Assembly: GCF_900104475.1 (NCBI RefSeq)
Contig: NZ_FNJR01000013.1
Coordinates: 62,001 to 126,000 of the forward strand
Source of the DNA: Actinopolyspora xinjiangensis
Lineage (GTDB): Bacteria; Actinomycetota; Actinomycetes; Mycobacteriales; Pseudonocardiaceae
Length of the DNA: 64,000 nt
Direction of reading: 5' to 3'
Below are positions 1-8,938 of this stretch, one piece after another. The notes beneath the pieces are model-generated. The model searched no databases. It saw only the letters and a program-made list of their open reading frames with translations, and was not told the DNA's origin. Each line of letters begins with the position of its first letter. The stretch's first letter is position 1. A program made the translations under genes and the position numbers.

Positions 1-2
1 GG

Positions 3-332
3 TGTTCCACGGCGGGCAATGTCCACGGGATCGCCGGTGAGCGCGATCCGCGGGTACGAATGGCCTACGTGGATCACGATCCGGTCGCCGTGGCACACGC
101 CCAGCGGCTGCTGCCGGACTCGCCCAACGTCACGATCACCCAGGGCGACGCGCGGGACGTCACGACGGTGCTGAACGCGCCGGGCGTCGCCGGGCTGCTC
201 GACTTCGACACCCCACCCCGCCGCTCACGCCAACGGTTACGCGGTCGTCGGGTGATGCTGAGACCGGCGCGGTGCGCGGCCCGGAGAGCCACGGTTTCGG
301 GGCCAACCTGGTGTCGTCCCTCGTGGGCGTGA
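3..332 (+). pseudogene. SAM-dependent methyltransferase fragment (PF04672-like)
   Basis: Reading from the window edge, the frame gives GNVH followed by a segment resembling the SAM-binding core of the actinobacterial S-adenosyl methyltransferase family: VAYVDHDP-like strand, then HAQRLL, then NVTITQGDARD. After GLLDFDTPP at about position 215 the frame becomes arginine-rich and no longer resembles the family, which normally continues with the LLVAVLHF strand. The N-terminal part lies outside the window or is missing. I read this as a decayed remnant; a 5' truncation by the window edge combined with a 3' frameshift is also possible. No neighbour suggests a role. Confidence 0.5.
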
Positions 333-398
333 ATCGGAACCGCTGGTTCGCGGGCGGCGTGGAGCGGTCTCAAGGCCGCCCGGTACGGCCACCGTTTC

Positions 399-1169
399 TC
401 AGGAGGAGAAGGGGACCGTCGACGCCCGTGCCGGATCGGCGCGACACGCGTCGAGATAGCGGCGAGCGATCAGTTCCACCACTTCGGGGGCCTCCGCCAA
501 GGGTTCCGCCGTCGCCCTGGAGGGCATCTCCCGCAACCACCGGTGGAACAGGCCGGGAGCCAGCAGGTAGGGCGCGACGAACTCCCCGCCGGCCCCCGAC
601 GCGCACACTTCGGCCGTGCGCGGGTGCGCCGACGTGACGTAGGTGGCGCGCAGAGGCTCCCCCGCGGGGTGCACCAACCGCCCGAGCAGATCGGCGGCGC
701 GGTCCACGTCCTCGAGCGCGCGCTCGTCGGAGGACCCGGCGGCGGCGAACACCACGGGGTCGCCGGAACGCCAGCCGGCTTCCCGCAACCTGCGCAGCAT
801 CGCCCGCGCCAGCTCGGGTGCGGGTCCCAACGGCTCGGCAACCACCACCTCGGCTTCGTGTCCGCTCTCGGCGAGTTGGGCGGGCAGGTCGGTGCGCACG
901 TGGTAACCGGCGGCCAGGAAGGCCGGGACCACGACGACCCGTCCGCTCATCCCGCGCAGTGCTTCGGGCACCGTGGGGCCTACGACATCCACGTTGGCCG
1001 TCCTTACGCTGGTTCCCAGCGTTCGCCCGACGGCGTGCGCCAACCGCCGGACCACTCGGCCGCCGCGTGGATCGCGGGTACCGTGTGCCACCAGCAGCAG
1101 ACCGGCTCCGGTGCTCGGTTCCCCGGCCTTCCGGTGATCGGTGGGGTGGAGGGTGTGCTCGCCGCTCAA
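399..1169 (-). CDS. Sirohydrochlorin chelatase, CbiX family
   Basis: About 256 aa. The N-terminus carries LLLVAHGTRDP, the hallmark active-site strand with histidine of CbiX/SirB chelatases, and a second half-domain carries ATYVTSAHPR, so both lobes are present. Such enzymes insert Fe2+ (or Co2+) into sirohydrochlorin; iron insertion makes siroheme, the cofactor of the nitrite reductase encoded just upstream. The chosen start is a TTG (1169-1167) that overlaps the nirD stop codon. No good ATG exists before the conserved strand. It is the last gene of the nas/nir operon, so cofactor supply would be co-expressed with the reductase. Substrate metal is inferred from context only. Confidence 0.82.
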   Translation of the reverse strand: MSGEHTLHPTDHRKAGEPSTGAGLLLVAHGTRDPRGGRVVRRLAHAVGRTLGTSVRTANVDVVGPTVPEALRGMSGRVVVVPAFLAAGYHVRTDLPAQLAESGHEAEVVVAEPLGPAPELARAMLRRLREAGWRSGDPVVFAAAGSSDERALEDVDRAADLLGRLVHPAGEPLRATYVTSAHPRTAEVCASGAGGEFVAPYLLAPGLFHRWLREMPSRATAEPLAEAPEVVELIARRYLDACRADPARASTVPFSS

Positions 1170-1489
1170 CCGGTGGCCACCTCGACCACACCGTCTCGGC
1201 ACCGCACGGGGTAGGTGGGCAGCCGTGTTTCCGGATCGTCCAGACACTGCCCGCTGCGTAGCGAGAACACCTGCTTGTGCATGGGGGAGGCCACCGTCGG
1301 TTCTCCCTGCCTGTCGCCGACGATGCCGCGACTGATCACGCCCGCCCCGCTGAACGGGTCCACGTTTCCCAGCGCGAACAGCTCGTCGTCGCCGGTGCGG
1401 AACAGTGCCACGGGGTGACCCCGGACGAGAGCCGCGACTCCGAACTCGGTCGGTACCTCCGGTTCCCGGCAGACAGCGTGCCACCTCAT
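1166..1489 (-). CDS. nirD: Nitrite reductase small subunit NirD
   Basis: 107 aa, the usual length for NirD, starting at an ATG that overlaps the nirB stop as ATGA (1486-1489). The fold is Rieske-like, but the cluster ligands are not there: the first motif position reads NVDPF and the second SPMHK in place of CxH and CxxH. This is normal for the ligand-free NirD subunit, which supports the siroheme subunit in reducing nitrite to ammonium with NAD(P)H in the cytoplasm. It is directly followed by the overlapping chelatase gene. Confidence 0.93.
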   Translation of the reverse strand: MRWHAVCREPEVPTEFGVAALVRGHPVALFRTGDDELFALGNVDPFSGAGVISRGIVGDRQGEPTVASPMHKQVFSLRSGQCLDDPETRLPTYPVRCRDGVVEVATG

Positions 1490-4029
1490 GCCGAAACCTC
1501 CTCGGTGACGGTTTTCCGCCCGGTCGTCGGGACCGGCATGGGCAGATCGGTCGGTTCCGGTCGGATCTGCCCGCGCTCCTCGGTGAAGCGGATCGTGGGG
1601 TCGGGGGAGTCCGGCGCGTTGACGAACGAGACGAACCGCGAGAGTTTCTCGGGGTCGTTGAGCACCGCCCCCCACTCGTCGGTGTAGTTCTCGGTGTGGC
1701 GCGCCATGGCGGCCTCGAGGTCCGCCGCGATTCCCAGGCTGTCCTCGACGACCACCTCGCGCACGTGTTCCAGGCCGTTGTCGAAGGACTCGATCCAGCC
1801 CGCCGTCCGTTGCAGACGCTCCGCGGTGCGGATGTAGAACATCAGGAATCGGTCGATGACCCGGATCAGGTCCTCGTCGGTCAGGTCGGAGGCCAGCAGC
1901 TCGGCGTGCCTGGGGCTGAACCCGCCGTTGCCGCCCACGTAGAGGTTCCAGCCCCGCTCGGTGGCGATCACCCCGAAGTCCTTCGACCTCGCCTCGGCAC
2001 ACTCCCTGGCGCAGCCGGAGACCCCCGCCTTGATCTTGTGCGGGGCTCGCAACCCCCGGTAGCGCATCTCCAACCTGATGGCCATGGTCACCGAATCCTG
2101 CACCCCGTAACGACACCAGTCGGTGCCCACGCAGGACTTCACGGTTCGCAGGGCCTTGCCGTAGGCGTGGCCGGACTCGAAACCGGCCTCCACCAGCCTG
2201 CGCCATATCTCGGGCAGCTGCTCCACCCTGGCCCCGAACATGTCTATGCGCTGACCTCCTGTGATCTTGGTGTAGAGACCGAACTCGGTGGCCACCTGCC
2301 CCAGCGTGATCAGCTTGTCCGGGGTGATCTCGCCACCCGGCACGCGTGGAACGACGGAGTAGGTGCCGTTGCGCTGCATGTTGGCGAGGAAGCGGTCGTT
2401 GGTGTCCTGCAACCCGGCCTGTTCGTCGTCGAGGATGTGCGAGGTGGTCGAACCGGCGAGGATGGAGGCCACCGCGGGCTTGCAGATGTCACACCCCCGC
2501 CCGGTGCCGTACTCGGCTATCAGCCGGGAGAAGGTCGTGATCCCGGTGGCACGAACGATCTCGAACAGCTCCGAACGGGACTGCGGGAAGTGCTCGCACA
2601 GCGCGTCGGAGGTCGCCACGCCCGCTTCGTCCAGTAGGTTCTTCAGCATGGGGACGCAGGACCCGCAGCCGGTGCCCGCTTTGGTGCACGACTTGATGCC
2701 GGCCACGTCCTCGACGGCTCCGGAGGAGATGACCTCGGTGATGTCCGTTTTACGGACGTTGTGGCAGGAGCACACGGTCGCCTCGTCCGGAAGTGCTCCC
2801 GCCGTCGGCCCGCCGGACTGGGACGCCGGCAACAGCAGCTGCTCGGGTGGCCCGGGAAGGGGACCGCCCGTGAGCGGTCGGAGAACGTCATAGGCCCCGG
2901 CGTCACCGACCAGTACGCCACCGAGCAGGGTGGTGGCGTCGTCGTCCAGCACGAGTTTGGCGTAGGTGCCCTGCGCGTTGTTGGCGTAGACGACCTCCAG
3001 CGCGCCCTCGGAAGTCCCGTGGGCGTCACCGAAGCTGGCCACGTCCACGCCGACGAGCTTCAACTTGGTCGCACCGTCGGCGCCCTCGAACTCGGCGGTG
3101 CCTCCTCCGGTCAGTTGTTCGGCCACCGCCGTGGCCATCCGGTAGCCGGGGGCGACCAGTCCGTGGCACTGCCCCCGAACCGCGGCGCACTCCCCGATGG
3201 CCCAGACGTGTGGATCCTCGGTCCGGCAGCCACCGTCCACGAGGAAACCACCGCGTTCACCGCGAGGTAGCCCGGAGGAGTCGGCGAGTTCGTCGCGGGG
3301 CCGGATTCCCGCCGAGAACACCAGCAGCCCGGTGTCGATCTCGGTGCCGTCGGTCAGCTCCACCGAGCCGACCCCACCGTGTTCTCCGGCGTGGACGCTC
3401 GCGGTGGCCACCCCGGTGTGCACCTCTATCCCCAGGTCACCGACGAGTCGGGCCAGCACCGCTCCGCCGCCCTCGTCGACCTGGACCGGCATGAGTCTCG
3501 GCGCCACCTCCACCACGTGGGGCCGCATCCCGAGGGTCCGCAGCGCGTCGGCCGCCTCCAGCCCCAGCAGGCCACCGCCCACCACCACACCGTCGGTGCC
3601 GGGCGAGGCCGCCGCGCGGATCCCGTCGAGGTCCTCCAACGTGCGGTACACGTGGCACCCCGGGAGGTCGGCGCCCGGTACCGGAGGCACGAAGGGGCGT
3701 GATCCGGTGGCGAGCACCAGCGCGTCGTAGTGCAGGGAGTCGCCGGTGGTGATGCTGACCCTGCGCTCGGTACGGTCGATGGCGGTGGCCCCCACCCCGG
3801 TGAGCAGCTCCACCCGCCGATCCCGCCGTGTCTCCGGGGTGAGCAGGCTCAGACCCTCGGCGGTGGTCTCGGCCATGTACGAGGACAGCGCCACCCGGTC
3901 GTAGGCCGGATGCGCCTCCTCGCCGAGCACCACGATTCGCCAGTTCTCCGCCGTGTCGCGTTCGCGGATCTCCTCGATCAGTCGGTGGCCGACCATGCCG
4001 TGACCGATGATGACCAGTGTCTTGTTCAT
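1486..4029 (-). CDS. nirB: Nitrite reductase [NAD(P)H] large subunit NirB
   Basis: 847 aa, full length for NirB. It begins with an FAD-binding dinucleotide fold (IIGHGMVG) and a central NAD-binding fold (VVGGGLLGLEAA). A BFD-type [2Fe-2S] domain follows at about residue 418 (CSC...CGSC), then the ferredoxin-like half domain. The siroheme/[4Fe-4S] site is at about residues 630-675, with CVGTDWC and CARECAE supplying the four cysteines. It catalyses six-electron reduction of nitrite to ammonium in the cytoplasm. The start ATG overlaps the upstream flavoprotein stop as ATGA and its own stop overlaps nirD the same way, so the subunits are translationally coupled. Confidence 0.97.
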   Translation of the reverse strand: MNKTLVIIGHGMVGHRLIEEIRERDTAENWRIVVLGEEAHPAYDRVALSSYMAETTAEGLSLLTPETRRDRRVELLTGVGATAIDRTERRVSITTGDSLHYDALVLATGSRPFVPPVPGADLPGCHVYRTLEDLDGIRAAASPGTDGVVVGGGLLGLEAADALRTLGMRPHVVEVAPRLMPVQVDEGGGAVLARLVGDLGIEVHTGVATASVHAGEHGGVGSVELTDGTEIDTGLLVFSAGIRPRDELADSSGLPRGERGGFLVDGGCRTEDPHVWAIGECAAVRGQCHGLVAPGYRMATAVAEQLTGGGTAEFEGADGATKLKLVGVDVASFGDAHGTSEGALEVVYANNAQGTYAKLVLDDDATTLLGGVLVGDAGAYDVLRPLTGGPLPGPPEQLLLPASQSGGPTAGALPDEATVCSCHNVRKTDITEVISSGAVEDVAGIKSCTKAGTGCGSCVPMLKNLLDEAGVATSDALCEHFPQSRSELFEIVRATGITTFSRLIAEYGTGRGCDICKPAVASILAGSTTSHILDDEQAGLQDTNDRFLANMQRNGTYSVVPRVPGGEITPDKLITLGQVATEFGLYTKITGGQRIDMFGARVEQLPEIWRRLVEAGFESGHAYGKALRTVKSCVGTDWCRYGVQDSVTMAIRLEMRYRGLRAPHKIKAGVSGCARECAEARSKDFGVIATERGWNLYVGGNGGFSPRHAELLASDLTDEDLIRVIDRFLMFYIRTAERLQRTAGWIESFDNGLEHVREVVVEDSLGIAADLEAAMARHTENYTDEWGAVLNDPEKLSRFVSFVNAPDSPDPTIRFTEERGQIRPEPTDLPMPVPTTGRKTVTEEVSA

Positions 4030-5477
4030 GCCGCACCCTCCTGTGTCGGGGAGTCGGTTCCGGTGGGGACGTGTCCGCTCGACGAGGCGGCCAGCGCCCC
4101 GCAGAGCTCGCGCACGGCACCGACGCAGCTTCCGCAGCCGGTGGTGGCACGCGTGGCCGAGGCCAGCGCGGGCACGTCTCTGGCTCCGTCGTGGAACGCC
4201 GCCGTCAGCGCGGAGCGGGAGACGTTGTTGCAGTGGCAGAGCACCGGGTCGAGCGTCGTGTGTCCCGCGGCCTCGAAACGGGTGGGTGAGCCGAGCAGCG
4301 TGGCCAGCCGGTCCGGGGGGACCGGCATGCCGGTCTCGTAGAGCTGGCTCAGCTTGGCGATCGCCTCCGGCAGCCCGACCAGCGTGGCGGCGAGGACCCG
4401 GTCCTCCCGCAGCGCCAGCCGTGCGTAACGGCGGCGCTTCGGGTCGTTGATCGTGACGTGCTCGACCCGCCGGGACTCCCCGGTGAGCAGTTCCGGATCG
4501 CCGATACAGGCCAGTTCGAGGCCGGCGCCACGAGCGCGCAGGAGCTCGCCGCCTCCCCGGTGGGAACCGGCCCGACCCGTCAACAGGATCCCGGCCAGGT
4601 TCTCGGCCTGCTCCCAGTGGCCGTCGAGCGAGTTCGCGTCCCCTCCGGAGGGTTCGGCGCAGCTTCCCAGCGCGTGAACACGCGGGTCGCTGCTTCGCAG
4701 TTCCGCGTCGACCACGATTCCCCGGGAGATCCGCAGCCCGGCCTCGTTCGCCAGTGTGGTATCCGGTCGCGTTCCGGTGCGCGGCACCAGCGCGTCGGTG
4801 GAGATCGCCTGTCCCGAGGCGAGCACCAGTTTGCCGGGCAGCAGCTCGGCGACCGTCTCACCCGTGAACACGTTCACGCCGTTGTCACGCAGCGTGCTCG
4901 CGACGATGTCGGCCGCGGCCCGGTCCACCCGGCTCCGCATCAGATGCTGCCCGCGATGTACCAGGGAGACTTCGTAGCCGCCGAGGGCCAGCGCGTGTGC
5001 CGTCTCCACCCCGCTGGGGCCGCCGCCGAGTACGGTCACCACCGCGTCCGATGCCAGTTCGCGGTGCAGCCGGTGGCACTCGAACGGATCGCGCAGCCAC
5101 CGGATTCCCCTCGTGGCGGAGCCGGTGGTGTCCCCGATCCCCGGCAGGTCCGGTGCCACGGGGCTGGTTCCGGTGGCAAGCACCAGGGTGTCGTAGCCGT
5201 GGACCCGTCCGTGCTCGGTTCGCACCACGCGTCGCTGCCGATCGATCCCGGTGACCCGCGTGCCTCGGTGCACCCGCACTGGTTCGGGGTGAGTGGGCAA
5301 CGCCGCGAGCTCCGGTTCGAGCCCGGCGGAGAGGACGGCGGGCAGCAGGACTGGGTTGTGGGGAGCGTGCTCCCGTGCGTCGAGGACGGTGATGCTTCCG
5401 GGGTACCCCTGCTCCAGCAGTCGTTGGACCAGTCGGTGGGACGCCGGGCAGTCTCCGATGATCACCAGCCGGCTCAT
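4026..5477 (-). CDS. FAD-dependent electron-transfer subunit of assimilatory nitrate reductase
   Basis: 483 aa. Two Rossmann motifs are present: LVIIGDCPAS at the N-terminus (FAD; atypical, with Asp and Cys in the glycine loop) and VLGGGPSGVETA near residue 165 (NAD(P)H). The C-terminus is a BFD-like [2Fe-2S] domain with CHCNN at about residue 412 and a later CGSC. This architecture, located between nasA and nirB, matches the NAD(P)H-oxidising subunit (NasB/NasC type) that passes electrons to the molybdenum subunit. The start ATG overlaps the nasA stop (ATGA at 5474-5477), and the stop overlaps nirB. A general NirB-like oxidoreductase is the alternative, but context favours nitrate reductase. 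Confidence 0.85.
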   Translation of the reverse strand: MSRLVIIGDCPASHRLVQRLLEQGYPGSITVLDAREHAPHNPVLLPAVLSAGLEPELAALPTHPEPVRVHRGTRVTGIDRQRRVVRTEHGRVHGYDTLVLATGTSPVAPDLPGIGDTTGSATRGIRWLRDPFECHRLHRELASDAVVTVLGGGPSGVETAHALALGGYEVSLVHRGQHLMRSRVDRAAADIVASTLRDNGVNVFTGETVAELLPGKLVLASGQAISTDALVPRTGTRPDTTLANEAGLRISRGIVVDAELRSSDPRVHALGSCAEPSGGDANSLDGHWEQAENLAGILLTGRAGSHRGGGELLRARGAGLELACIGDPELLTGESRRVEHVTINDPKRRRYARLALREDRVLAATLVGLPEAIAKLSQLYETGMPVPPDRLATLLGSPTRFEAAGHTTLDPVLCHCNNVSRSALTAAFHDGARDVPALASATRATTGCGSCVGAVRELCGALAASSSGHVPTGTDSPTQEGAA

Positions 5478-7561
5478 GTGTCCACCTCCTCGACACCGGA
5501 GATCGAAACGGCCGCGACCTTGAACTCGGGAATTCCGCTGCGTGGGTCCAACACGGGGTTCGTGAGCAGGTTCGCGCAACCCGTGCCGGGGTAGTGGATC
5601 GGCAGGAACAGGGTGTCCTGCCGCATCGAGCCGTCCAGCCTCGCGCGGGCGAGGGCAGTGCCGCGAGCGGAGCTCACGCGTGCCAGTTGTCCGTCGTGGA
5701 CCCCGGTTCGGGCCGCGGTGTCCGGATGCAGTCGTACGAACGACTCGGGTTCCGCCTCGGAGAGTTCCTCGACACGGCGGGTCTGCTCGCCGGTCTGGTA
5801 GTGCCCGGATGTCCTGCCGGTGGTGGCGACCAGCGGGTACTCGTGGTCGGTGGATTCGGCGGGACCGTGCCAGTCCACCGCCGTGAAACGCGCCCTGCCG
5901 TCCGGGTGCGCGAACGAGTCCAGGAACAGCCGGGGGGTTCCCGGGTGTGGCGAGCCCCCTTCGGGCTCGGCCGGGCACGGCCAGTGCAGTGGCTCCCCCG
6001 AGTCGAGGCGCTCGTAGTCGATGCCCGAGTAGTCGGCGGGACCGCCTGCCGAGGCCCGCGCCAGTTCGTCGAAGACCGCGCTCGCACGGGTCGGGAAACT
6101 CGTCTCCGATCGCCCGAGGCGGACGGCCAGCCCGCTGAGGACTTCCAGGTCGGACCTCGCCCGGCCGGGTGGGGGAAGCAGTGCCCGTCTGCGCAGCACT
6201 CTTCCCTCGAGGTTGGTCATGGTTCCTTCCTCCTCGGCCCACTGCGTGACGGGCAGCACCACGTCCGCCATTCGAGTGGTCTCGGAGGGAAGGAAGTCGG
6301 CGACCACGAGCAGGTCCAACCTCGACAGCTGCGCTCGTGCGAGTCCGGCGTGCGGAGCGGAGAGCACCGGATTGGCGCCGAACACGAGAAGCGCCCGGAT
6401 GCCTCCCGCCGTTCCTGCGGATTCCAGCAACCGGGTGGCCGGTATCCCCGGGCCGGGCAGGCTCTCCTCAGCGACCCCCCACACTCCGGCGACATGCGCG
6501 CGGGCACCGGGGTCGGTGATGAGGCGGTAACCGGGCAACTGGTCGGCCTTCTGCCCGTGCTCCCTGCCACCCTGTCCGTTCCCCTGGCCGGTCAGGCAGC
6601 CGTACCCGCTGCCGGTCACACCGGGCAGCCCCAGTGCGAGCGCGAGGTTGATGAACCCGGCCACCGTGTCGGCACCGTCGCCGTGCTGTTCGGCTCCCCT
6701 GCCGGTGAGCACATAGGCGCGCCGCGCCCCGGCCAGCATCCGAACGGCCTGCCGCTGCGCGGAGGCGGGAACCCCCGTCACCCGTTCGACCCGTTCCGGC
6801 CACCAGCCGACCGCTCGGGCCCACGCCTGTTCGAAGCCGGTGGTGCGGCGTGCCGTGTACTCGGCGTCGTGCCACCCTTCGCTCACGGCGATGTGCAGCA
6901 GTCCCAGCGCCAGCGCCAGGTCGGTTCCGGGGCGCGGCCGCAGGTGCAGCTTCGCCCGTTCGGCCGTGGCGCTGCGACGCGGATCGATCACCACCAGTTC
7001 GGCCCCTTCGAGGTGCTGCATCAGCGGCGGCATGGTCTCGGCGGGATTGCCGCCCGCCAGCAGGATCACCTCGGCCTCGTCGAGGTCGGTGACCGGGAAC
7101 GGTAGTCCCCGGTCCACCCCGAAAGCGGCGTTGCCCGCCGTCGCCGCGGCGGCCATGCAGAACCGGCCGTTGTAGTCGATGCGGCTGGTTCCCAGCGCCA
7201 GCCGCGCGAACTTCCCGAGGGAGTACGCCTTCTCGTTGGTCAGTCCCCCGCCGCCGAAGACGCCGACGGCGTCCGGGCCGTACTCGGAGGCGAGGTCGCG
7301 GAGCTTCGCGGCGACCAGGTCGAGAGCGTCGTCCCAGTCCGTGGCAACCAGCTCGCCGTGCTCGTTGCGCAGCAGTGGTTCGTACAGCCGGTCGGCACTC
7401 CCGAGTACCTCGGGGGCGGTCCAGCCCTTGCGGCAGAGACCACCGCGGTTGACGGGGAACCACGAGGGGGAGACCGACACCGCGCCCGTGTCGCCGGTCA
7501 GTTCCGTGCCGCACTGCAACGCGCAGTACGGGCAGTGAGTAGCCACGTGGTGTTCGGCCAT
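5474..7561 (-). CDS. nasA: Assimilatory nitrate reductase catalytic subunit
   Basis: 695 aa molybdopterin oxidoreductase. Residues C10, C13, C17 and C43 form the N-terminal [4Fe-4S] motif (C-x2-C-x3-C-x25-C), followed by bis-MGD-binding domains and the C-terminal molydopterin-dinucleotide-binding domain. There is no twin-arginine signal, so the enzyme is cytoplasmic and assimilatory. It reduces nitrate to nitrite, which the downstream NirBD converts to ammonium. It is the first gene of the five-gene operon, divergent from the sirtuin gene. No nitrate transporter is visible in the window. A GlnR box would be expected upstream, but I could not find a convincing one. Confidence 0.94.
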   Translation of the reverse strand: MAEHHVATHCPYCALQCGTELTGDTGAVSVSPSWFPVNRGGLCRKGWTAPEVLGSADRLYEPLLRNEHGELVATDWDDALDLVAAKLRDLASEYGPDAVGVFGGGGLTNEKAYSLGKFARLALGTSRIDYNGRFCMAAAATAGNAAFGVDRGLPFPVTDLDEAEVILLAGGNPAETMPPLMQHLEGAELVVIDPRRSATAERAKLHLRPRPGTDLALALGLLHIAVSEGWHDAEYTARRTTGFEQAWARAVGWWPERVERVTGVPASAQRQAVRMLAGARRAYVLTGRGAEQHGDGADTVAGFINLALALGLPGVTGSGYGCLTGQGNGQGGREHGQKADQLPGYRLITDPGARAHVAGVWGVAEESLPGPGIPATRLLESAGTAGGIRALLVFGANPVLSAPHAGLARAQLSRLDLLVVADFLPSETTRMADVVLPVTQWAEEEGTMTNLEGRVLRRRALLPPPGRARSDLEVLSGLAVRLGRSETSFPTRASAVFDELARASAGGPADYSGIDYERLDSGEPLHWPCPAEPEGGSPHPGTPRLFLDSFAHPDGRARFTAVDWHGPAESTDHEYPLVATTGRTSGHYQTGEQTRRVEELSEAEPESFVRLHPDTAARTGVHDGQLARVSSARGTALARARLDGSMRQDTLFLPIHYPGTGCANLLTNPVLDPRSGIPEFKVAAVSISGVEEVDT

Positions 7562-7782
7562 TCGCCGCCTCCCGTTCTCCCCGCACGGTCGCCGTAGCCT
7601 GCGGATTCGTTGAAGGAGTCTAGGAAGACAGTGTTTCCTCGCCCCGGGATTCCTGTTGCGCTTCGGAAAAGGTGAGTTACCCGAAGTTCACGGCGCCGGA
7701 CGGAGGTTGTGCGTTCGAGTCGACCGGTGCGGTGTCGAGAGAGGGGCGACCTGACGGCGCCCCCGGAGAGAGACGTGGGACC

Positions 7783-8619
7783 GTGGTGGACGTGGCCGAG
7801 TGGAACGAGGAAGACGCGGCGGCTTGGCAGCGGGCGTGTGAACTGGTCGCGGCCGCGCGCAGGATCACGGTGTTGACCGGAGCGGGTATCTCCACCGGGG
7901 CCGGCATCCCGGACTTCCGTGGCCCCGACGGGGTGTGGACGCGCGATCCGGAGGCGCAGCGCCTCAGCGACATCGACAGCTACCTGGCCGACCCCGAGGT
8001 CCGCCGTGCGGCCTGGCGTAGTCGTGCGCGGCATCCCGCTTGGGAGGCCGAGCCCGGACCGGCTCACCACGCTCTCACCGGGCTGGCGAACTCGGGGAGG
8101 CTCCGTGCGCTGCTGACGCAGAACATAGACGAGCTCCACCAGCGTGCCGGCCTCGATCCCGAGCTCGTGCTGGAGCTGCACGGCTCGATGTTCGGCACCG
8201 TGTGCCTGGACTGCTCCGAGAGGGGAACCATGCGTGCCGCGCTGAGCCGGGTGGCGGCGGGTGAGCAGGACCCGCCCTGCCGAAGTTGCGGCGGTATTCT
8301 CAAGTCGGCGACCGTCTCCTTCGGGCAGGCCCTGGACCCGGAGGTGGTTCGGGCGGGGCAGCGGGCCGCGATGGACTGCGACCTCTTTCTGGCGGTGGGT
8401 ACCTCGTTGACGGTGCACCCCGCGGCCGGTTTCGCCGAACTGGCGGTACGGGCGGGCGCGGACCTCATCGTCTGCAACGCGGAGCCGACCCCCTACGACG
8501 GTCAGGCGGCGGCCGTACTGCGCGGTGACCTCGACGAGACACTGCCCCGGTTGCTCTCCGTTCCCACGGTGCCTAACTCCCGCCCACTGCGTACCTGGGC
8601 CGATCCCAGCACCTGGTGA
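7783..8619 (+). CDS. NAD-dependent protein deacylase, Sir2 family
   Basis: About 278 aa from the preferred GTG at 7783, preceded by a GGAGAG stretch; the open frame extends upstream to 7672, but that extension looks unrelated to the family. GAGIS is at residues 33-37, followed by GIPDFRG, then TQNIDELH and LELHG, where the histidine is the catalytic base. A four-cysteine zinc site (CLDC and CRSC) follows. The enzyme removes acyl groups from lysines using NAD+. It is divergent from the nitrate operon. Bacterial targets often include acyl-CoA synthetases, but nothing nearby points to a specific substrate. Confidence 0.93.
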   Translation: MVDVAEWNEEDAAAWQRACELVAAARRITVLTGAGISTGAGIPDFRGPDGVWTRDPEAQRLSDIDSYLADPEVRRAAWRSRARHPAWEAEPGPAHHALTGLANSGRLRALLTQNIDELHQRAGLDPELVLELHGSMFGTVCLDCSERGTMRAALSRVAAGEQDPPCRSCGGILKSATVSFGQALDPEVVRAGQRAAMDCDLFLAVGTSLTVHPAAGFAELAVRAGADLIVCNAEPTPYDGQAAAVLRGDLDETLPRLLSVPTVPNSRPLRTWADPSTW

Positions 8620-8938
8620 TTCCCGGGGCGGTTCCGGAAGAGCCCTGGTAGGGCACTGCCGTGTGCCGACCGCTCACGTGCGGTCTTCCGCCCACGCTTT
8701 CCCACACATGAGCGGTGGGGCCCTTCGCCCCGCCGCCCCCTCTTCTCCAGGCTTGTTCCGCGGGGTTTCCGCGTGACGGGGCGCTGGTGTCCCACTCGCG
8801 GGTGAGTACGGGCGTGTCGCTCCGCTTGATCCGAATCAGACTCGGGTGCTCGTGGCATATTCCGTGATCGAACCCCCGCTCGGTGCGGTGGTTCCCATCG
8901 TCGAACGGATGTCCTCGACTCCTCGGGAGGGAGCGGCC
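8620..8938 (+). other. Intergenic region between sirtuin and NlpC/P60 genes
   Basis: No gene recognised in 319 bp. A 6-bp perfect stem, GACCGC / GCGGTC with loop TCACGT, lies at 8668-8685, about 50 bp after the sirtuin stop. It could be a weak terminator, but it has only two T residues after it. GGGAGG at 8925-8930 is the ribosome binding site that selects the ATG at 8939. Confidence 0.4.

Noticed and set aside
1405-2637. 410-aa open frame on the plus strand
   Set aside because: Antisense to nirB; an effect of high third-position GC with no recognisable domain.
7562-7782. GlnR box expected between nasA and the sirtuin gene
   Set aside because: GTAAC- and GAAAC-like half sites exist, but not with the required spacing. 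TAGACT on the minus strand (7616-7621) has no -35 partner. Not reported as a site.
7672-7782. Upstream extension of the sirtuin frame
   Set aside because: Lacks family resemblance, and a ribosome binding site supports GTG 7783 instead.
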